From contig NC_046647.1 of assembly GCF_900324485.2 (NCBI RefSeq), forward strand, positions 22,562,464 through 22,626,463: 64,000 nt of DNA. Reading direction: 5' to 3'. This document shows, piece by piece, positions 1 through 12,985 of the stretch (position 1 is its first letter; each line of letters begins with the position of its first letter). The notes beneath the pieces are model-generated. The model was not told the DNA's origin. It was given only the letters and a program-made list of their open reading frames with translations, and made no database searches. Made by a program: the position numbers and the translations under genes. Source of the stretch: Mastacembelus armatus (taxonomy: Eukaryota; Chordata; Actinopteri; Synbranchiformes; Mastacembelidae).

Positions 1-512
1 CAAGGTGTGAGGGGTCGACTCTCAAAAGATACGTTCTGCAAGGAGAACTTAACAATAAAATCAAACAAAAAGTAAAGGCAACATGCAGCAGGTAAAAATG
101 CTCCAGTTAACATGTCGCAGCACCAAGGATCCGTGCAGAAAAATAATTTAACCTGCACAGAAAATAAAAGCTGTTCATGGCATCAAGTCAGTCCAGCAGA
201 CAAAGTGAACTGGCCTCAGCTCATGTTATTTTCTGTTGCTTTCACTGGAACATGGTGACCTACTAGGAAAACAGGATTACTGGAGGTGTTTGGGTTTGAC
301 TGTGTATGAGACACAGAATCAAACCAGCTTACAGCGTAATGGGATTTCAAAGAGACGCCAACGACTCAGTGAAAACCAAAGATGAGGATTTGGCTGATTG
401 ATAATCGAAGCTAAAAACACCTGAGATACCAGATATTCCATCTGATTTCTGGACCAGAACAAGAGGGAAAACTTGTTTTTACTCCACATTTCTCACACAG
501 GCACACACTTAC

Positions 513-599
513 CCGTCTGTCTGAGGCAACCAGTCTGAATTCTTGCAGGAGTTTCCCAAAAATGGATCTATGTGTCTTCCTGAATGGATGAATGGTGCC
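513..599 (-). CDS. slc30a6: slc30a6 (ZnT6) N-terminal coding exon; gene continues off the left edge
   Basis: On the minus strand this 87-base exon lies between an acceptor (TTTGCAG) and a donor (GTAAGT) and encodes 29 residues beginning GTIHPFRKTHRSIFGKLLQE and ending VASDRR. It matches, from memory, the start of vertebrate SLC30A6/ZnT6 (MGTIHLFRK...FGKLLREFRLVAADRR), the part before the first membrane segment. ZnT6 is a Golgi cation-diffusion-facilitator protein that pairs with ZnT5 to load zinc into the secretory pathway. Both exon ends are phase 0. The membrane-spanning exons that should follow are not seen between 1 and 512 and presumably lie beyond the window edge. In mammals the initiator Met sits directly before this exon; here the preceding compatible exon ends in a Leu codon (see next entry). 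Confidence 0.85.
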
Positions 600-1593
600 C
601 TGCAAATTGACAACATATCGTAACACATATAAAAATATAATTATTCATAATATTTTAATGAGATAATGACACTAGAATTAGTATTCACTGAACTCTACTG
701 CCAGCTATATTAATTCATTCACTCATTTACATTCACCAATTCACTAATACATTAGGTTCATCAGTGCTGTGATAGTGAAGGAGAGCAGGAGGTGAAGCTG
801 AACCTATGACGCCCCCATGTGGGGCATTACTGACTAACACCAACGTCCACTAATCAGGAATCTGCAAAAATCAGGAAACTGAGTCAGTACTTAGTGTTTT
901 TTTAATAATGTCCCCTGCTGTTTATAATAATATTGGTCCAAATACTGTTCCCTCAACTCAGGTAGCATTTTCAACTTTTGTAGACAGGAGGCACCAAGCT
1001 GCATCATTCTGCACATTAACAAGAATTTTATCAGTGGAGCTGCAACAATTAGTGGATTAGTAAATTAGCTGGTTCAGAAAAAATGTATGTGAATGTCAAT
1101 TTTCAAGCAAAAATGTCAAACTGACAATTCCAGCTATGTGAGATCGGGCTCTGTAGATATTCAACATATTCTCCCACTCAGCAGAGAACCTTTCTTATTT
1201 TCCTTAGTGCCGGACGAAAGAGGTTGTTATGTGCAAAATGCAGCCTCGTGCGAAGAAGCTGCTGTGTCACAGTGCTCTCATGTTTGCTCAGTGTTTAACC
1301 TGCTTTTCCACTGCACACAAAGTGGGTGTTACTTTCAGTGAAAGGGCAGGCATAGCGTGCGAAGGTTCAGTTTTCAACACTGATTAGATCATGTTTAAGT
1401 CGTCCGTCCACAATCCTGTGGTGCCTGACACAAATCCTAACAGAAACTTTTCAGCTAATAATTATACGTAAACATGCAACACAGGGCTTCAGGTGTTTCT
1501 GGAATGAACCTGAGTGTGTGCAGAGTCATGTAGCCTGCAAAGCCTCTGAGAAAACTGCTCCAAACACCAACAACAGTCCCAGAGGTTACTCAC

Positions 1594-3235
1594 CAAGACG
1601 TACGTGTCGTGCTCATGCTTCTTCCTGTGCATGGGAACGTCTGAGGAAGAAAACATATCGCTGTCAGTGTGTAACAGAAACAAAACCTGAGGGCAAGCAG
1701 GCGATCAGCATGACGTGACCCCAACCAGCAAGACGTCAGACTGACGATGAGTCAACATGTTCCTAAAACCTGTAAACTAAGGACTAACATGTATAAACAC
1801 CACATGAGGGGAAGAGTGAACACACTTTCATTGGGAGAATTAATTCCAGTTAATTACAACTTTATTTTTGACACTTCATGCATCTATTTCTATCAGTAAT
1901 AACTAATAATAGTTTTCATCATATTTCCATGAGACAATAAAACCATGTACATAAAAATCTGATTCTCCTGTGATATTTTATACTACAGTCACCAACATTA
2001 GCTAAAAATATCTCCACCAATTATAAGTGTTGTAATTTTATCAATTATTATAAGGAGCTTAGGAAAACAAACAGGTGTTACATCACACTCAATCAGTGAT
2101 ATATATAATAATAATCACACAGATCAATTTGCACCTGTGCTCATCTATTTTCTGCCCCCATTCCTTTGATATTATTGACTGTATTACTTCCTGTTTGTTG
2201 TCAGGATGTTTATGTTTTATCACCTCCATGCGTCTTATGTTAATCTTTTGAGGCAATGGAAATATTTATCATATTTTAAAACTGCACTGCCAAAAAGACT
2301 TTAAATTAAAAAAAAGATCCAGTCTTGTTTCTGCTGCGTCTTCCCTCTAATATTTAGATCATTATTATTATTATACACACACACAGCACTGCCCAGTTTC
2401 TGATGGTCCCACACTGACTCTGAACCCAGACCTCCCACAGAACCAGGTTCAGAGCTTGAGAAGCAGTGTCCTGGTGTCAGCATCATGGAGTCAGTCTGGG
2501 ACCAGTGAAGACACAGAGACAGCCTGAGGACAACCTACCTGCAGAGCACCTGGCCTGTGTGCAGGTGGACCGAGGAGAACAACACCACATTCTCACTCTA
2601 CATGGTCTTTCAGTACTAAACATCAACATTGGAACATAAAATAGCGACATTACATTTTAATATACTCCCTCCTTCATCTCAGTCCTAAGGCCTGACTCCA
2701 GTAAAAACCCAAAGATACAACCTGAGCTCATGGACATAACTCTGGGCCCGAACTTAAACATGTCCATGTTCAGACTGTTCTGCTCTCAGTAACTCTCGGC
2801 TCCTTTATCGTCTCTGTCCGTTTAGACTGAAGCTTCTCCGACACACACGACGCAAAGAGCCAGGACGACAACACCGGGCAGTGTCTGACTGCTGCCGTCA
2901 AACACAGCGGCACTGTCGGTTTGGGGGTTCGGAGCCCGGTGACACCGGCAGGACCAGAAAACTCAGAACCAGCTGTTAGCTGTTAGCCGTTAGCTGTTAG
3001 CTTGCTACCACAACAAACCTGAATCCGGGATGTTGATGACGTCCACCGACACCATGTCAGGTTTATCCAGCGGCCCCACTTTCCTCTCGGTCACTCCGGA
3101 CGGCACCACGTCCGGCTTCGGGCCGAACTTTCGGGGGTAAAAGTCCCCGACGCCGTGGTAAGACAGAGCCGAAGACGTGGACATCATTCCGTCCATCGCC
3201 ATTTTGGACTTCCTGTACCCATCAGCCACTTCCAT
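1594..3235 (-). CDS. Two upstream coding exons, splice-compatible with the slc30a6 exon
   Basis: The first exon runs from an ATG at 3235 down to 3019 (217 bases, donor GTTTGT) and encodes about 72 residues starting MEVADGYRKSKM and ending INIPDS. The second is 1640 down to 1594 (47 bases, acceptor TTCCTCAG, donor GTGAGT) and encodes DVPMHRKKHEHDTYVL. Phase 1 joins the two exons cleanly. The second ends in phase 0, which suits the slc30a6 exon at 599-513, so one transcript could carry an 88-residue extension ahead of the ZnT6 sequence. The extension is soluble-looking (basic, Pro/Gly-rich, no membrane segment) and I do not recognise it as a named domain. The first exon sits in a CpG-rich patch (about 2850-3240) with an NRF1-like site just upstream, as expected for a real first exon. 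It could instead belong to another minus-strand gene. The exons are well supported; their assignment to slc30a6 is inference. Confidence 0.6.
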
Positions 3236-3245
3236 CTAACTAAAC

Positions 3246-3257
3246 CGCGCATGCGTC
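3246..3257. promoter_or_regulatory. NRF1-like site at the minus-strand CpG promoter
   Basis: CGCGCATGCGTC is one base off the NRF1 consensus YGCGCAYGCGCR. It lies 11 bases upstream of the ATG at 3235, so transcription must start very close to here and the 5' UTR of the minus-strand gene would be short. NRF1 sites at this distance are typical of TATA-less housekeeping promoters. Confidence 0.45.
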
Positions 3258-6205
3258 AGACCACAGCTCTCTATATGATAATTAAGTGAGATCAGACGGT
3301 TCTTATTATATATAGATCGGTTGTGTTAAATGACTGTTTCCGGAAGATAAAATAAATAACTTTTAATAAACAAAAGAATAAAAACTACCAACGATCAGAG
3401 TTCGAGACATTACTAAGTTAAAACTAAGAAATTTTACCAGATAAAGTGGGATCAAGCTGCAAAACAAATAAAAACAGAATCTAACAACAGATAGAAAAAC
3501 AGATGAACAGATTAAATCAAAATTAAATAAACCCTGGGTTAGATAAGATTGGAAATGTAAATTTAAATTCACGTAAAAGCTGCTTTAAAGTAACAGTTTT
3601 TTTTTCAGGTTCCAACACTTTGAGAGTGTTAATCAGTTTCCTGCTATCTGCTTATTAATAAATTATAATGCTGCTGGGAATCATTTAGGCAATAGGATGT
3701 AGTTCATTTTGAATTTTAAAGTATGGCTATGAGAATGTTTGCATTTTCTTCATCAGATTATTTAGAGAAAATTCATCTACAACATTTCTGATACCTGATT
3801 AATAACTTCAGTCAATTTTTACCCATAAATGCAAAAAAACTGGAGTTCTAGCTTCTCATATTCTTTTGAAATGGATTGTCTTTTTTATTTATGTATAGTT
3901 TTACTAGACCATTATTCACTCTATTTAGGTGTAGTTCTTATGGGAACTGAATATCAGCTTATCTATACTTTCATGAATCCAGTTTCCTTGTTTCTGCATT
4001 AGCTACATTTTACACGTACACGTCCAGCTGTCACAATAACTGCTCATTTCTAATTCCACTACAGATTTCACAGTTTAACAGTTGCTTCCACATAAAAACC
4101 TCAAAGGGTAACTAAAATGTTCACAACTTTGCAGCAGGAACGGTGACATATAGAAATGTTTAAATGTGCAGTGAGACTGTTTAGACAGTCAGCAGGATTC
4201 CCAACATGATTGATGTCATTGAAAAGTATAAGACAAAGAAGTGGAAGCAGATTCAAGCGTGAAAATTTGCGTTTTATGTCTAAGGCTCCATTGAACTGTG
4301 TGTGTGTGTGTGTGTGTGTGTGAGTTGACTCTTTGATGTGTGTTGACTCTTTGTGTGTTCATGGTCATTTCTGTCAAAGCTGATTGTGTGTGTGTGTGGA
4401 ATATGGGGTTTGCTCTTTATATGGTGGTGAATGGGGATTTTTGTTAGCTGCAGTTTGTCAAGTGACAGCGTGAGGCCCCTCAAGCTGAGCGGGGCCCTGC
4501 ACAACCGACACAGAAGCGTTTAGAATGACAGAGCGAGCCAGGATGAAGAAAAGACAGTGGGGAATGGAGGGAGAAGGACAGAAAAGACTGAGAACAAAAA
4601 AGAGCCAATGTTTGTAAAATTACAGCTTCATGTTGTGAAAAAGCTCATGACATAAAATAATGAGAGCGAGAGTCGGACTTTGCTTGGTGGAGGACGTGGT
4701 GCAGACCGTGAATCTGTTGTCTCCATGTGGCTTGCGTCCATCTTCAAAGTCCAGATCTTTGTTCTGCCACATCTGGAAACTCTCAGTTAAACACTCCTCT
4801 GCAAAGTGAGCATTTATAATAACAGTGCTGATACAATGCTGTGTGTCTTTGTGCAGATATGAAATATTCCAACAACATCTGACACCATCAACGTTATAGA
4901 TCTGTAGGAGTTTTAAATGAGTGAAAACACAACACTTTTCTGTCTTGTGCAGAATTATATCATGAATCAAACAAAATCAATAATAAAGAACTGCAGGTTC
5001 AGTTGGATTGATATTGATATAACAAATGGGTGGATGCAACATGTTTTAAAAAGTGTTGACTTGATGTATTTCTCTGTAGTGCCAGAATTCTAGTGTTTTT
5101 TGCTGATCAGGATTTAATAAGGGAATCGATGATGGTATTGGTATCAATAATATCAATTCCCATTTCTACTTAACATTTAAATATTTGTTCAGTCTTCTAA
5201 ACTAAAACACAGCAAACTACACACTATACTAGCATGTTAGGGGCTGCACTAGTGAGATTACCCAGCATGCCCTAAGGCTAGAAACTGGGTTTGACCCCTA
5301 TTATCATTCGTGATGAATGATAATGAATGGGTGTGTTCCTTCTGTTGTGTGTTTGTAGCAGTGTTTGTGTTAAAAGATATCTTGTAGTTGCATTAAGGGA
5401 AATAAAGGACAGAGTATTTTCAGAATTGAGAAGATCTTTGACTTCATGTCTCTTGCAGGTCGTCCTTATGTCTGCACATGCAGCAGCAAAGCAGCAGTGA
5501 CGAGTTGGGAAACGTAGTCCAGGAGACAGCAGGCTTACACAACAGGAACACATGCTGTAGAAACCGAAGAACAAACTTTCTTATCACCTTTCATAAGGCT
5601 TTTGTTTCACACCCACCTGACTGAGGACGTAGTATCTTGCTTTCAAATCTCCCCTGGACGTCTCTCCCGTTTCTTCCCTTAGATCTCAGTTTTTGTGGGG
5701 GGGGTTTTCTCGTTGGAGGCTGTTTGACAGCTAAATACTAATGAGACTCTGGGCTGCACAAAGAGGAAGCTGGACTTAGAGAGGAGAGCGAACAACATGA
5801 TTGTGACCAGACTTTAATGAATGCCATTTGCTATTTTGCAGCAGAATTGAACCGGACACTGTGTGGAAGAGTAAGAGAGGGGCTCTGTGCTCAGTCTGTC
5901 TGCATGTACCTCCCTTCTGGTGACCTCTGTATAGGCATTTCCCTTCAGTCACGCACACATTTTCTACATGTATGTGTAGAGGAGGAGGTGCCTGGCGTCT
6001 CCTCCTCCTTTTACAGCTGCACACACCCTTTCTCCCCTTCTCCTTCCCTCACTCTTCCTTCGTTGCTCACTTGCTCACAGGACAGCAGCAGATGAACACT
6101 CAGCTGCACAAAGGCACCTCCTGTTAAACTCTTTGTTGAAACTCTTAAATTAGTGTCTCTGACCTACTGCGGCAAGAAGCCAGAGTTTCAGGTGTGTGCA
6201 GCAGG
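3258..6205. other. Intergenic stretch between the slc30a6 promoter and sult6b1
   Basis: AT-rich sequence with no convincing coding exon on either strand. It holds a (TG)n microsatellite at about 4297-4322, a shorter imperfect TG run near 4385-4400 and a run of G at about 5693-5705. The last few hundred bases before 6206 are pyrimidine-rich (CTCCTT tracts near 6000-6060) and probably contain the sult6b1 promoter and 5' UTR, but no clear TATA box was found. Confidence 0.5.
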
Positions 6206-8359
6206 ATGAGCTCTAACGTCTTCGCCACACAGCTACAGTCCAAGCTGCAGATGGCAAAGGAAATCAGTGAAGAGGAGAAGCTGTACAGATACAACGGGGT
6301 GCTGTACCCGCGCCTGATGTGCCCTGAGGACCATTTAAAGAGTCTGGAGAACTTCCAGGCCAGAGAGGATGATATCATGCTGGTGGCGTATCCCAAATGT
6401 GGTGAGTGAAAGTTATCAATAGACAGAAGCTGTGTAGCCAGAGAGTAACAGCTAAGAGGATCTGATTCAGGTGCTGTGACTGGTGCAAGCAGCTGTAGTA
6501 TTTAGGTGTTAAGTGTGCTGTAGGATTCAGGGTAACATCTGTGGATCTCCTCATCACCTCAGCTAAACTCTCAGATTCAGGTGGAGCAGGTTCACCTGTG
6601 TATTTCATTGTGTGACTCCTAGTCTGAGAGTCCCAGGCTTCTGTAGTGCTGTGGTCTGTGTTCATGAGCCTCTAGTCTCATATTCCCTCTATGCTCTGAC
6701 CTTTGACCTTCCTTTCTCCAGTCACTTTTAATATGAATTATTAAGTTCAGCAAACAGTACGCTGTAAAAAGAATAGCTCATAAAAACATATTTACTTTCT
6801 TAGATAAAAAGACAGATGTTCTTATCTCAGTCTGATGTGTGTTCACTGCAGTAAAAGATTAGAACCGAGGGTGAACAACAGACCGGACTCTGTCCAAAGT
6901 GAACATGTGCACAAACAGAGCTGTAAAAACAAAGCTTTGTGGTTTTACTGTGTTGGAGATTTGTGCAGCATGATGAGGTCTTGTCAGGTCTCGGTCCAGG
7001 TGAATGAGATGATGAATTGTTGATATTTAAAAGCACCATGTAACAGCATCTTTAATCTCCTTTTGTTACGAACACAAAGAGCTCACCGTGCGGGGAGAAA
7101 AGCGTGACATTCCTGCTGTCTCCACTGGGCTTCTGAGGAATGTGACATGTTTTGTTTTTAGGGAAGTGTTTTCTTTACTTTGCACGACAGCTCACTGGTG
7201 GACAAACGACTGAAGAAGGGTAAGCTCATCGCTTTCAGGGGAATGTGAGATTACACACAACCTACATCTCCATCCGCCTGTTTGGACCAGCACCCACATG
7301 GGTAAAACACCCATTTAGCTCTGGGTGAGGGGCTGCACGTTCCATCCACCAGTGCAGCCAATGGGACGCCTCTTTGCAAACAAGCCTGTTGAGGTTAAAG
7401 CCAGTTAAATCACACATTTGCACAGCAGACAGCCACAGATGATGACTTCCTGATGTCTTTATGAGAGATGGATGAGATAGTGGAGGATCAGCCTGACCTT
7501 CACCTCAACAGATTTACTGTGTGCTGCCGTTTATTTCCCCATAAATGTTCTCCATGTGCCGAACTACGTCTCTCTAAAGTTGTTTTTCTTATCCTCCTCT
7601 GCCTCCTGAGACCAGTTTTAGTTCACAAAATGTTTCTCAGGTGCAGCCAGGAGTCATTTTCAAGGAGCTGCTGTCGTTAAAGGATAGGTTTGGTTTCTTT
7701 ATGCAGATTTTGAAATATGTGACGTTTTCTTCAGTAGCAATGAGTTTGACTGAAAAGACTGAGTATGATCCAGACCAGGGCTGTGGGCAGTCTCACTGTA
7801 CTGTTGTGGGAATATGGAATATGGAAACATAATTTTATATAATAGAGCTGTGCACTTAAAATATTTAGATTCATAGATGTTCAATCTCATAAAAACTAGT
7901 GAGGAACTTTTTTTTCACTTGGAAAAGACTTAATCAATTATCAGTTAATATTTGTATTCATGTCTGGATACCTGGGAAAATGTGAAACTGCTGCACATGG
8001 CAGGTGGCAACAGGAGCTCAGTTTCTCCAGAGTTTTGCCCTGTGGCTCAATCCAACCAGGTGTCCTCATAGCAGACTCCAAAACTCCACCTGGTCCATTA
8101 TTTTCTTTCTGTGTGACCTCCTCATCAATCAACATCACTTACATACGGTATGACGTGCTTCTTTAGTTAGTGGGAAACATCACAGCTCCCCCCACAAACC
8201 AGAAATAAAATCACCAAACCCTTCAGTTTCCCTGAAGCTCTGAAGCTACAAGGTCAGTATGTTCTCTCCTCCTCGGCAGGAAAACAGGTTGTGCATCATG
8301 CCATTTCCCAGTATTTCAGGTGTTTGTTGTCTTTAGGGAGGCTGCTGTCATGGTTCACC

Positions 8360-8423
<64 letters not shown>

Positions 8424-11098
8424 GTTTTAACTGGATGGTGGGGGTGATGGGGAAGATCATTACAGAGTCCACCGGGGTGAAAATAGAATCCGGGAGGCCA
8501 CCGCTGATCGAGTTTTTTGGACCGGAAATCCGAAAGGTACCGAGCAGAAGTTTGTGTGTCTGTTGTGGGAAAACAAGCAGATTGACAGAGATAAAGTCTG
8601 TGTGTTTCTGCTGAATCAGCAGTAAACAAGCCAAACTATATCTCTATGGTGACATCTCAATTCATTATGTGAAGATTAAAACAATGTTAGCGCTTTGTAA
8701 AAACCTGTTTTAACTTACTATTCTGGTGTTAAGCTCCATCCTACTAAAGTAATGTAGAAAGGAGTTTGGTTAGTGGCGCTCACAGCAGCATTTCTTTGCA
8801 AAGCAACGTCCTGGTCATGTTTCATAAAGAAAATGGAGCCTGCAGCTCAGGGTGTGACAAGATCGTGTCATTTGAAAAGTTCTGTTGTGACCTGGTCACT
8901 TGAAGTCTGTGGATCCAGGTCGATAATCCCATTTCTCCTCCACACCTGCCATTATTTTGGGTGTGTTGCTGTTTTATTCTAACCGTAGCAGAGGTAGAAG
9001 TCTGAGTACACAGTAAAAAATACCACTAAATGTATTTGATCCTGCAAATACAGGAGCAGCTTTTCCAGTGTGATTTCTAGGAGGCAGCAATGCTTCATTA
9101 GTATTAGTTTCTGACCACAGCTCAGGTCCTGAAAAGCCTCAGAAAGCCAATAAGTGGACATTTGATGGTGGATTCTTTTGTCACACATTTGACAAGCCAA
9201 AGCCTGGCTCTCTCTCCATCACAGGCCTGAAGCCTGGCGTTTTGGTGCAGGGAACAGCATTCAGCTTTTTGTCCATTTTGTTCACAGTTCTCTTCACTGA
9301 ACTCAAGAGCTGACTGTAAAAAACTCAGTGCTTCAAGTGTGTGACAAATGCCTGTGCGACAGTTTCCCACACAGGCATTTGGAAGTTGAACCTTTCTTGA
9401 CCTCCCCATGACTCACGCCCGGGCGACGCTCGAGTCTGTGATTGGGGCTGGCTGAGTGTTTTCTGGTATTCAGTTCACAGTAACAAAGCCTGGGACTTTG
9501 GCACCAGAGACTGCTGTTTGCATCCGTCTCCAGCTTTGTCTTCTTTTAACCATCATCACCATCGTACCTGGACATTAACCACGTAGTTTTAGTTTCCCAG
9601 ACTTAACCAAACCTTTACCACAGATCAGGAAACAGTCTCATGTCCCCTCAGGCTGTGGATCAGGCTCCTTCTCCAAGACTCCTGGGGACCCACATGCATC
9701 CGGACAACATCCCCGCGTCCTTCTACACAAAGAAAACAAAGGTGGGTCATACAAAACCTCTGCAGATCCACTTTCATCCCCTCACACATAAACTGTAGAA
9801 GGTCAAAGGTCACATCTTCCTGTTAACTAGTCTAATAGAGGCCAAAGCTGGTTGGAATTTAAATGTGCAAAGAATAAAAAAATAAAACATGATTCTTTAT
9901 CAAGCACAGAATATATTTGGATTTTAAAGCTAGTCTGTAATTTGTTGTTGTGCGAATTGCACAGATGCTGGTGATCTTCAGGAACCCTAAAGACACTCTG
10001 GTGTCCTACTATCACTTCACCAACAACAACCCAGTTCTCCCGTCTGGACAGTCCTGGGAATCCTTCTACTCCGACTTCATGAGTGGAGACGGTGAGCAGA
10101 CAGCACAGAGAGGGCAGATAACGTGCAGTGTGTATTTATACACATTCGTTATTATCTGACTAACGTGAATGAAAAACTTCTCAGTCATCCTGCACATGTT
10201 GAGGATCCTGAAACTAGAAGTGAATGAGCTGAGGGGACATTTTTATGACGCCACATTGTGTTTCATAAAACATGCTCAGACAATAGGGGTGGTGTTATTG
10301 TCAACAAATCCCAGGGAAAGACAAAAACCAAGTGTGTTACTTGACCCTGTTTTTGGCTCCAGGCTAAGATGCAAATCTTTAAAAACCACTATAGGTTCAG
10401 TAGTTCAAGACTAAAAAGAGAAATAAAACTCTCCATACGTTTATGGTCAATGAGGAAGTTTAATATCAGATATTGAGGACTATAGGAGCTTTTGTTTTTC
10501 ACTACAGTCTGACTTTAGGATCCTGAGCTCAGCTGCTGCTAAGAAACAGCATGTTCACTGTGGAAATGTTGGAATCTAAGCAGAGCTAAAGCTGCAGTGC
10601 TGGTGTGTTTACAGCGTCAAACACTCAGGCCTTCTCAGGGCAGGATATCCACCATCACGTTCGCCTAAAACATCTGGGGAGGGAGAGAAGTTTCTTATGT
10701 CCATTAATGATGTAAAAGTACAGGTCACACACACCGTTACAGAAAAGGTGGAACATGTGTCACCATTAAGAAAACCAGTGGAAACTGGAAAAAAGATAAA
10801 AACAGGTGACTCCTCTTTCCAACACTGATAAACACTGATTAGTGGCTGAAAGTTCAGCAAACGCTGTTTTGTTTTACCTCTAATCTTAAGAAAAGACAAG
10901 AGGGATTTTTCCCTCTGTCTTATTACAGGTCAGGGAACCCTTGATCCAACGTCAGTTCCTGACTCGTGTTTCCGTTGTAGAAGCTCGTGCTACTTTTCTC
11001 ATCTCTTCTCACCAAGTCGCTGTATAACCAGTGGAAGTTTATGGTTTAGACACTTTAAATCATAAAATTAACCCTCACTGGTGATCTGTTTGTTGTTG

Positions 11099-11142
<44 letters not shown>

Positions 11143-12387
11143 TCTCCTGGGGCTCATACTTTGACCACGCTTTGGCCTGGGAGAAAAAGATGGATGACCC
11201 AAATGTCATGGTTGTCACCTACGAAGACCTAAAACAGGTAGATCAGACACTGATCAGACCATCTTAGAGAAAGCAACAGCTTTAACAAGTTATTCCTATT
11301 GTTTTTATATATATATATATATGAGGTTTAGTAGCTGAATAAACAAATAAACAAAAAATATTGTACATGTGATATTTGGTATTTTTAGTAGTGATAAGTA
11401 ACATATCATCCTAACATGTTGATTTGTGTACCATGATAAATTCATAAAGACTGAACTAATGTCACAGTCTACATTTGTCTTCATTACAGAAGAAGTAACA
11501 GTGTCTGTAATGATTCTGTTTCCTGTCCTGCAGGACCTGAATGAAAGCATCCATCAGATCTCCAGCTTCTTTGGCTTCAGCCTGACGGAGGCTCAGGTGC
11601 AGCAGGTCGCAGACCAGAGCACCTTCAGCGCCATGAAGCAGAGCTCTGTCAACTCCCACAGCACCATGGCCAACATCATCTTCAGAAAAGGTTCCTCAGA
11701 GTCTCATTTTTAAATACTGTACGCACAGTCAAGTACTAGTATTTTGTACTTAAAAACTCACAAAGAACACTTTTCAAATAAAGGTCCTGCACTGAGAATT
11801 TCACTGAACAAAGTGTCAGCAGTAACATGTACCTTAAAACCTTGAGAGTAAAAGCACAGATTAGTCAACCCTTCCCTTGTTGCATGTCATTGCCCTGTAA
11901 ATCTGATTTGAAATGGATAAGATTCACATTTTCTGCTCAGTCTCCCTTAATAGCTTATAAAGATAATGTGAAAATATGTTTAGACATCTTATATTATGCA
12001 TATAAAAACTGAAATTTGATTTTACAAATGTTTCTTGAGACGTGAGAATGGCTGATCCTCTTATCAAAGTCAAGAGAGTGAATACATGTATTTGCAGAAA
12101 ACCTTTAAAATGGGCAGCAATGGGTTTTTTTAATAAATGAAAACTTCAGCTTAGTTTTGATGTTTCAGATGATCCTTCTATAATTTTGAATGGATCTGAG
12201 TACAGATTTGTGGGAAGAGTGCAGCTCTTTATCTGTATCCTATTTTTATACCTGAGCAGGTGAGGTCGGGGACTGGAGGAACCATTTTACAGCAGAACAA
12301 AGCCAAGAGATGGACGAGGCCTTCAGCAAACACCTGTCAGGAACCAGGCTGGGAGCCAAACTCAAATACCAGCTGAACTGTCAGTAG
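6206..12387 (+). CDS. sult6b1: Cytosolic sulfotransferase 6B1 (seven coding exons)
   Basis: Coding exons: 6206-6401, 8424-8536, 9652-9741, 9965-10091, 11143-11237, 11534-11690, 12260-12387; phases agree throughout and give 301 residues, usual for SULTs. The enzyme moves sulfate from PAPS to small hydroxyl or amine acceptors in the cytosol. Key parts: the 5'-phosphosulfate loop YPKCGFNW at residues 62-69 (canonical YPKSGTNW), the catalytic-His region GTHMH with H117, the 3'-phosphate-binding segment RNPKDTLVS at 139-147, and the C-terminal RKGEVGDWRNHFT motif starting at 258. The ATG at 6206 is the first ATG in this frame; the exon then reads directly into SULT sequence. Assignment to SULT6B1 rests on the N-terminal EEKLYRYNGVLYP...AREDD pattern. 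The Thr-to-Phe and Ser-to-Cys changes in the loop are notable; a Cys is, as I recall, also found in other SULT6B1 proteins. Exons 2 and 5 have TG repeats in place of normal polypyrimidine tracts. Confidence 0.93.
8363..8420 (+). repeat. (TG)29 microsatellite forming the acceptor tract of sult6b1 exon 2
   Basis: Uninterrupted TG repeat of about 58 bases that runs straight into the CAG acceptor at 8421-8423. It occupies the place of the polypyrimidine tract, so repeat length may affect splicing of exon 2. Confidence 0.97.
11100..11140 (+). repeat. (TG)20 microsatellite forming the acceptor tract of sult6b1 exon 5
   Basis: About 41 bases of pure TG ending directly in the AG of the exon 5 acceptor (exon starts at 11143). 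Same arrangement as exon 2 of the same gene. Confidence 0.97.
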
Positions 12388-12979
12388 GAAGCAAGAGAAG
12401 GAGGGAAGTGAAGGAAGAGAGGCAGATAAAGGAAGTAGAAGAAGAGTCAGAGGGACTTTCTGCCCCGGGCTGAGTCAGACAGACCTCCTGCTCCTTCAGG
12501 GTTGGTACAGTTTCCTCCCCACCTGGTTTGGACATCACGTCTGAACCATCTTTAACCTAATCTGGCACTAATCCCACTGAAAAAAGAAAGGGAGGACGAA
12601 GGGGAAAATGCATTTTACCTCAAATCTGTGAACTTTTGTTGCTGCAGAAAGTCTAGAGTGGAAAACATTAAAGGGATAGTTTGACAAATTATAGTTTTTA
12701 TATGTCATTTTTTTGTTTGGCTTAAACAAATGAGATATTACATGTTGTTTACAGAGAATTAAACATATAAGTCCCATGTTGTTTTATTCGCTGATGTTGT
12801 CTGTTGGTTAAAACACATAACAGCTGAAATCTCTTCATGCTGGCAGCTACTTGGTCTCATGTTCATGCAATTCTAGAAACACTCAGCCTGGTAGTGAAAC
12901 TGGCATTGAAACTGTGACGGGATTATGAGCTGCACCATCTCTGTTTGTACTGTGCGTGGTGAAGATGATCATGATGATA

Positions 12980-12985
12980 AATAAA
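12980..12985 (+). terminator. Candidate poly(A) signal of sult6b1
   Basis: AATAAA about 590 bases after the sult6b1 stop codon, with no earlier canonical hexamer noticed. The 3' UTR between is ordinary and has no open frame of interest. No transcript evidence is available. Confidence 0.55.
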
